Made by a program: the position numbers and the translations under genes
Part shown: positions 56,601 through 64,000 of the stretch, in pieces
Layout: each line of letters opens with the position of its first letter
Position numbering within the stretch: the stretch's first letter is position 1
Assembly (NCBI GenBank): GCA_963971535.1
Contig: OZ020585.1
Coordinates: 154,739,371 to 154,803,370 of the forward strand
Direction: 5' to 3'
From: Notolepis coatsorum
Taxonomy: Eukaryota > Chordata > Actinopteri > Aulopiformes > Paralepididae
DNA: 64,000 nt
The notes under the pieces: model-generated
Database searches by the model: none
What the model was told of the DNA's origin: nothing
What the model saw: the letters and a program-made list of their open reading frames with translations, nothing else

Positions 56601-56894
56601 CTTGGTCTGTTCTTTTCATTGATTTCAGCACATTTAGACTGGTATACCTTTCAATCAAGCATCTGTGCCAACCTAATGTAGTGTACTAACTATAGCAGTT
56701 GTGTTAATAGGCCCTTTTCACAGCAGCCATCTTGACACAGCAGGGTAAACCTACATCCTGTGAACCAGACTGACACATGTGTAACTAATCATGTTGCTGT
56801 GTCCATCTGTTGGTCAATCGTTGTCAATCTGGCTCACAAGATGGCTGCTGTGAATTTGATGTAACCCAAGATTCAGTCAAAGCAACTATTTTTA

Positions 56895-57410
56895 CTTTTA
56901 AAATGGGTCGTTTGTATAACCCAATACGGGTCAAATCAACTAGGAGGTTGGGTTATTTTGACCCTTAAAATGGGTCGTTTGTATAACCCAATATGGGGTC
57001 AAATCAACTTAGAAGTTGGGTTATTTTGACCCTTAAAATGGGTTGTTGGTATAACCCAATATGGGGTCAAATCAACTTGGAAATTGGGTTATTTTGACCC
57101 TTAAAATGGGTCGTTGGTATAACCCAATATGGGGTCAAATCAACTTGGAAGTTGGGTTATTTTGACCCATAAAATGGGTCGTTGGTATAACCCAATATGG
57201 GGTCAAATCAACTTGGAAGTTGGGTTATTTTGACCCTTAAAATGGGTCGTTGGTATAACCCAATATGGGGTCAAATCAACTTGGAGGTTGGGTTATTTTG
57301 ACCCTTAAAATGGGTCGTTGGTATAACCCAATATGGGGTCAAATCAACTTGGAGGTTGGGTTATTTTGACCCTTAAAATGGGTCGTTAGTATTCGTTTAT
57401 TTGACCCAAG
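56895..57410 (+). repeat. Subterminal tandem array of the CACTA-like element (68-bp unit, ~7 copies)
   Basis: The unit contains AATGGGTCGTTGGTATAACCCAATATGGGGTCAAATCAACTTGG-type sequence; each has GGGTTATTTTGACCC and TAACCCAATATGGGGTC cores. These are inverted short motifs like the transposase-binding sites near the ends of CACTA elements. Confidence 0.9.
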
Positions 57411-57524
57411 TTATGGGTCAAATGAAATAACCAATAATATTGGGTCAAATTAACCCAAACACTTGTCGGGCCCTTTTTGACCAGTGAATTGGGTAAAAAA
57501 TAACCCAAATTGGGTCAAATTTTA

Positions 57525-57541
57525 CCAATCTGTTTTTAGTG
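57525..57541 (-). repeat. Right terminal inverted repeat of the CACTA-like element
   Basis: ATCTGTTTTTAGTG is the inverse of CACTAAAAACAGAT at 46123-46136. Confidence 0.82.
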
Positions 57542-57545
57542 TGTA

Positions 57546-59577
57546 TCATCCATCTTTACTGCCATCGGGTGTGGGAGGGCGGAAGTATTGGGGGAAGTGT
57601 GGGTGTGTGGGGAGCTACTGCTGATCACCCTGGAGGGCAAGAAGGACCAGCGCACCATCCCTAGGTTAGTGAAGGCTGGTGATGGAGGCGCAGTGTTCAG
57701 GGTAACAGAGCATGAGGTGAGGCGGACCTTTAAAAAAGTGAATATCAGGAAGGCAGCAGGTCCGGACGGCATCCCCGGCCGCGTCCTAAAAGTCTGTGCC
57801 GACCAACTGGCCCCAGTATTCACTGACATATTTAACCTGTCCTTAGAACAGGCTGTCATCCCCACCTGCCTGAAGAAGTCCACTATTATCCCTGTACCCA
57901 AAAAATCCAAGCCTGCTTGCCTCAACGACTACCGCCCTGTAGCTCTCACCTCCATAGCCATGAAGTGCTTTGAGAAGCTAGTAAAGGGCTACATCTGCTC
58001 CTCCCTCCCCATCAACATGGACCCCCTGCAATTTGCATACCGCCCCAACAGGTCCACGGAGGACGCCATAGCCCATGTGCTGCACACAGCAGCATCACAC
58101 CTGGACAAGAGGCAGGGGAACTATGTGAGAATGCTATTCATCGACTACAGCTCGGCATTCAATACCATAGTCCCCTCCATACTCATAGCCAAGCTCAGGG
58201 ACCTGGGCTTGAACTATGACCTCTGCCAGTGGGTCTTGGACTTCCTGACTGGCAGACCCCAGGTGGTGAGAGCAGGCAACTGCACCTCCTCATCCATCAC
58301 CCTCAACATAGGGGCCCCCCAGGGCTGTGTTCTGAGTCCCCTCCTCTACTCCCTGTACACACACGACTGTGTGGCTCAGCGGAGTAGCAATACAATCATC
58401 AAATTTGCTGACGACACAGTGGTGGTGGGCCTGATCTCTGCCAACGACGAGAGGGCCTACCTGGAAGAGGTCAAGGTCCTGGCGGGATGGTGCCAGGAAA
58501 ACAGCCTCTCCCTGAACGTCAGCAAAATAAAGGAGATGATTGTGGACTTCAGGAGGTCGGGGGTCAAGGACTACAGCCCCCTCAGCATCGACGGGGCACC
58601 GGTTGAGAGAGTCAACAGCTTTAAGTACCTCGGAGCCTACATATCCGAGGACTTGACATGGACCACACACATTGACAGTGTTGTGAAGAAGGCACGACAA
58701 TGCCTCTACTTCCTCAGGCGCCTAAGGAAGTTCCAAGTCAGTCAGAAGATCCTTAAGAACTTCTACTCATGTACAATAGAGAGCATCTTGACCGGCAACA
58801 TCACCTCCTGGTTTGGGAATAGCACTGCACAAGACCGAAGCAGACTACAAAGAGTGACACGTTCAGCCGAGCGCACAATTGGAGGGGGGCTCCCCACCCT
58901 CCAGAACATTTACAACAAGCGTTGCAAGGGCAAGGCTAAGAGAATCATTAAAGACTCCAGTCACCCGAACAACTGCCTCTTTGAACTGCTGCGGTCAGGC
59001 AAGCGATACCGGAGTCTCAAGGCGAGCACAGAAAGACTCAGAAGAAGCTTCTATCCCCAGGCCATCAGGCTGCTAAACGAACAATGAACACTACACAACA
59101 ACAACCACCAAACGCACATAGCACACACATCCACACGCACACACTCACTTTAAACAAACACACTGTAGCACCCACTCCACACACTTTATAGCACACACCC
59201 ACTTTAAACAAACACACTGTAGCACCCACTCCCCACACTTTATATTTATTGATGAAGGATTGCACTACAACTCGTACACCTTACTGTAAATTGTACCTAA
59301 ATTGTACCTCATCCCATTTCTGCTTTGCACTATATAGTACTGTACATTAGTACACTGCATAGTATTGTATATTATATGGTAACTCAGAACATTGTACATA
59401 TGTCTATACCGAACACTGTGACCTCATTTTCTTCTTCTAAATTACATGCTATACTATGTTATTTGATACTATCTTGTCTAGCACAGTCTCTGGAGCGTAA
59501 CAGTAAGAAGCATTTTGTATGAAAGTATTCTGTACTTCTGTATGACAACTATTAAAGAAACTTGAAACTTGAATCCT
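57546..59577 (+). mobile_element. 5'-truncated LINE of Rex1/RTE-like type
   Basis: It contains an RT ORF and a 3' UTR ending ...TATGACAACTATTAAAGAAACTTGAAACTTGAA (repeat of ACTTGAA as tail). The 5' end is cut at the edge of the CACTA-like element, so it inserted there or the two abut. A second copy of its last ~85 bp is at 19605. The clade is uncertain. Confidence 0.88.
57588..59087 (+). CDS. LINE reverse transcriptase, 5' truncated
   Basis: The 499-codon frame is open with no stop. The start at 57588 is only the first available codon; the true N-terminus (endonuclease) is absent. RT motifs: [15 protein letters not shown] (about residue 56), [20 protein letters not shown] (about 110), [11 protein letters not shown] (about 185), [22 protein letters not shown] (about 245), the catalytic [11 protein letters not shown] (58400) and [10 protein letters not shown] (about 345). 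The C-terminal region [34 protein letters not shown] is common to a large fish LINE family. Intact frame plus truncation suggests a fairly recent dead-on-arrival copy. Confidence 0.9.
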   Translation: MGEVWVCGELLLITLEGKKDQRTIPRLVKAGDGGAVFRVTEHEVRRTFKKVNIRKAAGPDGIPGRVLKVCADQLAPVFTDIFNLSLEQAVIPTCLKKSTIIPVPKKSKPACLNDYRPVALTSIAMKCFEKLVKGYICSSLPINMDPLQFAYRPNRSTEDAIAHVLHTAASHLDKRQGNYVRMLFIDYSSAFNTIVPSILIAKLRDLGLNYDLCQWVLDFLTGRPQVVRAGNCTSSSITLNIGAPQGCVLSPLLYSLYTHDCVAQRSSNTIIKFADDTVVVGLISANDERAYLEEVKVLAGWCQENSLSLNVSKIKEMIVDFRRSGVKDYSPLSIDGAPVERVNSFKYLGAYISEDLTWTTHIDSVVKKARQCLYFLRRLRKFQVSQKILKNFYSCTIESILTGNITSWFGNSTAQDRSRLQRVTRSAERTIGGGLPTLQNIYNKRCKGKAKRIIKDSSHPNNCLFELLRSGKRYRSLKASTERLRRSFYPQAIRLLNEQ

Positions 59578-59935
59578 AGGCCCCATCCACTCCTGCTGCT
59601 CGACCTCCACTTCAACATTCCCGGCCTACAGTCGGGGACTCAGCTGGACCCAGCTCTGCTGCGTTCTCGTTACCAGGTGGCCGTGTACATCCACTCCCAT
59701 AAAGCAGGGATAATCCACCCTGCTACAATAGCTTAGGTTACTAGCATTTGGCCAAGGCTTATGTCTTTCTCTCTACCTTAAAAACAGCGTTATTTTTACG
59801 TGAGTAAAAATGAACTGGGTTTTTTTGTTGTATGATGAGAAGTTGTGTGTGTGTTCATGTAACGTTTAGACAACATGGTTGAGTCCACAACTGGCTGGGT
59901 GTTAACCTACAACGCTGTACATAGTGGCATGTGAT
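59578..59935 (+). other. Short open frame of unknown origin, then unassigned sequence
   Basis: After an acceptor-like CCTAG the frame PHPLLLLDLHFNIPG...RYQVAVYIHSHKAGIIHPATIA is open from about 59577 to the stop at 59735-59737. I do not recognise it; it might be a last exon or a fragment of another mobile-element protein. The rest to 59935 shows nothing. Confidence 0.35.
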
Positions 59936-60865
59936 TGTAACGGATGGTCTGTGTGTAGGTCTGGCTAACCCACGTGGTCCCTGCATTGTGTTCTGGGGAC
60001 TTCATACGCCAAGGAAAGGAGGAGACGATTCTACTTTGGCACATTTATTGCTGCTGCACCTGTACACAATGAATGGCAAAAATACCACAAAAGAAGGCAT
60101 TACATTCGTTCCAGTCCCCGACAGTCAATCTCTCAGATTGAGCGCCTTGCGCGAAGTGACTAGTGACGTCACTACATGAACGTGGCCTAGCCACGTTTCA
60201 ACACAATACTTAGCATAGCATGAATTGCATTGAATATAAAAGGTATAAAGTGTGCAAAGTGAATACATAAAAGAAACAATTGAGAATACACATACCTGTA
60301 CACAATGAATGGCAAAAATACCACAAAAGAAGGCATTACATTCGTTCCAGTCCCCGACAGTCAATCTGTCGACAAATAATAATAATGACTAACTGCATTT
60401 GACGGCAAATTTCACCGACAAAGCATTCAATTGTGCATAGAATTGACCCAAACATTTGTAACAACAATACTGAGTCAACATTACTCAATTACTAACATAG
60501 AATTCGTTATCTGAATATTTACAACATGGGAGTCAAAAACGTACCTCTCAGATTGAGCGCCTCGCGCGAAGTGACTAGAAAGGTACTCGCTATACAATGA
60601 ACTGGCCTACTGAACCGGAAGCACAGCTCTTGACCGTGAACTCTTAAAGTGACGGTTCATATAAAAGTGTCTTTGGTATACAGAAATAATAAATAATAAT
60701 AATAGTAACCACTTGTAAACAATTGTAAACAGGATTTGGTAACATTTCCATCCTTAATAAAATAATAAACAATAGTAACCACTTGTAGACATTTGTAAAC
60801 AGGATTTGGTGACATTTCAAACCTTAATAATAATAATAAACAATGTTCAATTGACACTTGTTACA
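59936..60865 (-). repeat. 3' LTR of the right-hand gypsy element (930 bp)
   Basis: In element orientation it starts TGTAACAAGTG after a polypurine tract (CAGGAGGGGTGAA) and ends CCGTTACA. It contains two internal duplications: ACACAATGAATGGCAAAAATACC... (60062-60130 and 60301-60365) and AGTAACCACTTGTA.AC...CAGGATTTGGT (60704-60745 and 60774-60815). Confidence 0.8.
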
Positions 60866-61192
60866 TTCACCCCTCCTGAAATTTCACCAACATCATGTGT
60901 CAGCAGAGCAAGAGAGAAATAAAATAGAAAAAAATAAATAGGTAGTCTACCACTAACCTAGACCTGGCACCAGAGAAAAAGGACCTAGTCCCCCATTCGA
61001 CTCAATAGTCACCCCCACAAGAGGTTCAGAGAATAAAAAAATTGATCAGATCTCAAAATTCCCTTAGATCAATATGACGCCTGATACGCCACACAACTCA
61101 TGGCCCTCAAAGCTGTCTGATAGACACCTACTCAACCCAGCAATACAAAAGAAAAAAAACTGGCTTTGGTGAACCCTAACCTCCACCACAAC
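60866..61192 (-). other. 3' untranslated segment of the right-hand gypsy
   Basis: Non-coding sequence between the pol stop and the polypurine tract; nothing else is seen. Confidence 0.6.
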
Positions 61193-64000
61193 TCAACCCG
61201 TCACCCCTCTCAGAAATGGCATCTGAACCATAGATTCTATCAACCTGTTCACTGATCTCACTACTCTCCCTGTACGTGTCCTAACCCGACCATCACTCCC
61301 TACGTGAGAGTGTAAATCAGTGGGAACCGCAACACCCATGTCAGGTGCGTGCGAAGCCCCTACATCTGAATCAGTGTGAGCTATGACAACTATGTCAGGT
61401 GAGTGAGAAACCTCTGTGTGCTGTGCCTGTGTGTCAGGTGTACATTGAGCAGTGGCCCCTGCAGGACTGGCTACTGGGCTAACCTGACCTAACCCATCTG
61501 TCACAGCCAACACAGAGTCAAAAGAGTCTGTAAGTGACGAGACCACAGACCCATCTACCTCCACAGAGTCGGTCAGGTCATGTGCAACACCGCCCTCAGA
61601 CCAAACTCCAGATACAGGATCCATACCGTCACTACTATCACAGTCCCCCTCATCGGACTCTCCGTCATCAAACGCCTGACCAATCTCACTGGCGTCCTCC
61701 CCCTGCTCTAGCTCAGGAAAAGGCAAGAAGTTGACCTTCAGCAAACGGTTCCTGTGCACTACCCTTGTGCGCCCCCCTACATCCTGAATCTTATAGACAT
61801 GGATACTGGGGTTGACACCAACAACTGTATACACTCCATCCTCCCATTTGTCAGCCAACTTCCGTTCTCCCCGCTCTCCCTGATTTGCTACCAGAACCCG
61901 ATCCCCCACAGACAGGTAAGTACCCTTGACACGCTTGTTGTACTGTCGGGTCTGGTGCTGTTGCTCAACGGTGGAGTGCTTCTGAGCGATCTCCATGGCA
62001 CTCTTCAGACACGAAAGCAGGGAGCCAGCATAGGAATCGTAATCTACAACTCCAGGGTCATTCAGGACCTGCCTGAACATGACATCCACTGGTAGTCTAG
62101 GAACGCGGCCAAACATAAAAAAGAAAGGCGCGTAACCCGTAGTCTCATGAACAGTGGCATTGTACGCAAACGTGAGTGTCTGGACCTGCTGCGGCCACTG
62201 GTGCTTCTTCCGAAGCGGGAGAGAGCGGAGCATGTTCCCCAGAGTGCGATTAAAGCGCTCTGTCCCACCGTTACCCATGGGGTGATAGGCCGTTGTGTGG
62301 GATTTGGCCACTCCCGCCAACCTGAGGAGCTCAGCAATCAAATTGCTCTCAAAATTGGCACCTTGATCTGCGTGTATTCTCTCAGGGAACCCGTACACAC
62401 AAAACACGTTGTCCCAGAGCTTTCTGGCAACTTGTTTCACCGTCTGATTAGCGCATGGGAACGCGTGCGCCAACTTGGTGAAATGGTCAGTCACCACCAA
62501 CACGTCCACTGACCGCTGATTGCTGTCCTCAGCGGACCAGAAATCCATACACACTAACTGCATCGGCGCGGAGCTCTTGATACTTTCAAGGGGCGCACGA
62601 GCAGCAGGCTCTGGGGACTTCCCATACACACATCTTTGACAACACTTGACATATGCTCTGACATCCCTCTCCATATCTGGCCAATAAAAACGTTGCCTGG
62701 CAAGAGAAAGAGTGCGATCCTGGCCCTGATGACCCGCCAGATCATGGATGCCAGACAATGCCTTGTCCTTCAGACTCAGCGGCAACACATACTGAGTTCT
62801 CCTCTGCTTGGACACTTGGTCCCTCGTCACGCGGTATAGGACACCATCACGGACCTCCAGTTTGTCCCACTGTTTCAACAGTCTGAGAACCTTCTGGTCA
62901 GCGCCGTGCCTCTCCCGTCTAGATGGTCGCTTCCGAACAGCGACAAAGGGTAGCACCCTAGAGATGCAAGTGTCCCGTTCCTGACTCAACCGGAGCTCCT
63001 CAACTGAAAACATCTGTAAAACATCCTGACCCTTGGACAGATGTTGGATGTTCTGAACCAAACCCAGCGCTCTGGACTCAGCAGCACCAATCCAATCACA
63101 TTTAGACTGACAAAGGGCTCTGATCTCCTCTGTCCCACAAGCCATCCCGAGTAGTGAGCTACTCACCGTCTGGGACAGACAACTGGTCCTAAAAACATCT
63201 TGCACAGAGTCCCCCTCAACTGCCCCCGCTTCCTGCACAAGAGCCGGGTACGGCTCCCTCAATAACCTCTGACTAACATGCTTAGCGAACGGGTCACGAC
63301 TCAAAGCGCCCGCCACCACATTCTTCTTCCCTGGCAGGTGTTTGAGATCAAAGTCAAAAGACGCAAGTTTAGACACCCAGCGAATCTCACATGCGTCGAG
63401 CTTTGGCTTCGTAAGCAGATAAGTCAACGGGTTATTGTCCGTCCAAACTGTGAATCTCTGACCCTTCAGCCAATGGCTGAATTTCTCGCATATGCTCCAT
63501 TTCAAGGCCATGAACTCCAGTCTATACGCTGGATACTTACGCTGTGAAGCACTGAGGGTCTTGCTTGCAAAAGCGACAGGCCTGGCCTTAGACTCACCTC
63601 GAGGTACCTGCGACAGCACAGCGCCAAGTCCGTCCAATGACGCATCAACTGAGAGGACAAAAGGCTCCTCAAAATCTGGGTGGGCGAGCACGACACACTC
63701 CAGTAACATTGTTTTCAGCCTGTCGAAAGCTTCCCCACAGACCGCTGTCCAGTCGGCAGGGGTGAGCCTACGAAAGCTGCCAGGTGGTTTCTTGTCCTTA
63801 GGGGACCTCCCCTTCCTCTTTTGTCCAGCCGTAAGGGCGAACAATGGCTTCGCAACAGCAGAGCAGTTTGGGAGGAAATGCTGGTAGTAGAATACCATCC
63901 CGAGAAACGACTTGATCCTACGGACAGAGGGTGTGCACCCATCAACCTCCATGAGATCTTGTACTGTCATGTTGGAGATAACCTCCACCTTAGAGGGATC
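61193..64000 (-). CDS. pol: Ty3/gypsy Pol: RT end, RNase H, integrase (5' partial)
   Basis: The frame is open through the window edge at 64000. It begins inside RT (VEVISNMTVQ... thumb region, with RRIKSFLGMVFYYQHFLP). RNase H follows: FVLSVDASLDGLGAVLSQ at about 63660, YPAYRLEFMALKW and FTVWTDNNPLTYLL (63430). The integrase zinc finger is HDLAGHQGQDRTL...CQRCVYGK (62620-62750), then the core: MDFWSAEDSNQRS, HADQGANFESNLI (62370) and HPMGNGGTERFNRTLG (62270). The tail is acidic and S/D-rich with no chromodomain, ending at the stop at 61193. No internal stops occur in about 930 codons, so the copy may be recent. Confidence 0.92.
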   Translation of the reverse strand, partial: DPSKVEVISNMTVQDLMEVDGCTPSVRRIKSFLGMVFYYQHFLPNCSAVAKPLFALTAGQKRKGRSPKDKKPPGSFRRLTPADWTAVCGEAFDRLKTMLLECVVLAHPDFEEPFVLSVDASLDGLGAVLSQVPRGESKARPVAFASKTLSASQRKYPAYRLEFMALKWSICEKFSHWLKGQRFTVWTDNNPLTYLLTKPKLDACEIRWVSKLASFDFDLKHLPGKKNVVAGALSRDPFAKHVSQRLLREPYPALVQEAGAVEGDSVQDVFRTSCLSQTVSSSLLGMACGTEEIRALCQSKCDWIGAAESRALGLVQNIQHLSKGQDVLQMFSVEELRLSQERDTCISRVLPFVAVRKRPSRRERHGADQKVLRLLKQWDKLEVRDGVLYRVTRDQVSKQRRTQYVLPLSLKDKALSGIHDLAGHQGQDRTLSLARQRFYWPDMERDVRAYVKCCQRCVYGKSPEPAARAPLESIKSSAPMQLVCMDFWSAEDSNQRSVDVLVVTDHFTKLAHAFPCANQTVKQVARKLWDNVFCVYGFPERIHADQGANFESNLIAELLRLAGVAKSHTTAYHPMGNGGTERFNRTLGNMLRSLPLRKKHQWPQQVQTLTFAYNATVHETTGYAPFFFMFGRVPRLPVDVMFRQVLNDPGVVDYDSYAGSLLSCLKSAMEIAQKHSTVEQQHQTRQYNKRVKGTYLSVGDRVLVANQGERGERKLADKWEDGVYTVVGVNPSIHVYKIQDVGGRTRVVHRNRLLKVNFLPFPELEQGEDASEIGQAFDDGESDEGDCDSSDGMDPVSGVWSEGGVAHDLTDSVEVDGSVVSSLTDSFDSVLAVTDGLGQVSPVASPAGATAQCTPDTQAQHTEVSHSPDIVVIAHTDSDVGASHAPDMGVAVPTDLHSHVGSDGRVRTRTGRVVRSVNRLIESMVQMPFLRGVTG

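Larger units (their letters stand above)
59936..64000 (-). mobile_element. Ty3/gypsy retrotransposon, 3' part (runs off the right edge)
   Basis: 3' LTR, polypurine tract, ~330-bp untranslated segment and pol from RT to integrase. The 5' LTR and gag are outside the window, so the target duplication (left flank GTGAT) cannot be confirmed. Confidence 0.88.

Noticed and set aside
56895..57410. Regular direct repeats that could look like a CRISPR array
   Set aside because: The unit is a continuous 68-bp tandem repeat without unique spacers and lies at a transposon end in a eukaryotic genome.

Overview
The window is eukaryotic, almost certainly from a teleost fish. It is built almost entirely of nested transposable elements (Ty3/gypsy, BEL/Pao, an ERV-like element, a DIRS-like Gag, L2- and Rex1/RTE-type LINEs, TTAA-target transposons, hAT MITEs and a CACTA-like DNA transposon), with spliced introns and long AT, GA and ATT microsatellites. 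I found no host gene that I can name and no bacterial features. All calls come from reading the sequence by eye; no database search was run. Layout, left to right: (1) 1-1632 is the 3' end of a chromodomain Ty3/gypsy element (pol end plus 3' LTR), inserted into the 5' LTR of (2) an ERV-like element (1633-8656). That element keeps a 106-bp LTR remnant, a primer site, a predicted spliced leader, one Gag-like ORF with two zinc knuckles and a full 3' LTR, but has no recognisable pol. (3) 9959-16109 is a complete minus-strand BEL/Pao insertion (LTRs 1176 bp, 5-bp target duplication ATTGC) whose RT, RNase H and integrase core have been removed in frame. (4) 16110-21635 holds degraded gypsy RT, a 5'-truncated L2-type LINE, a LINE tail fragment and a TTAA-flanked non-autonomous transposon. 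(5) 21639-36376 is a four-level nest: a TTAA-target transposon (copy A) contains a plus-strand BEL/Pao element (21692-35102), which contains a gypsy element (28351-33173) with LTRs that look identical. (6) 36472-38490 is a small repeat family in both orientations. One copy carries a second TTAA-target transposon (copy B, 36840-38392), and a neighbouring copy preserves the empty TTAA site. (7) About 38500-43830 is a DIRS-like, Gag-only region that also contains a 5S rRNA-derived sequence. (8) 46123-57541 is a CACTA/EnSpm-like DNA transposon with matching termini and subterminal GGGTTA/TAACCC repeats. It carries a 744-codon transposase ORF and a multi-exon SAMD3-like gene whose first intron contains the transposase. 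A 398-bp near-perfect palindrome with a 9-bp target duplication, two hAT MITEs and an L2 LINE sit inside it. (9) 57546-59577 is a 5'-truncated LINE. (10) 59936-64000 is the 3' part of a minus-strand gypsy element that runs off the right edge. The most interesting system is the CACTA-like element. Its two genes are arranged like tnpA/tnpD of maize En/Spm, with the catalytic ORF inside an intron of a second, SAM-domain gene, and it has subterminal repeat arrays a partner protein could bind. In this copy both genes carry small disabling lesions, so it is a fossil. The other strong story is the insertion chronology: target duplications, an empty site and LTR divergence let most insertions be ordered.
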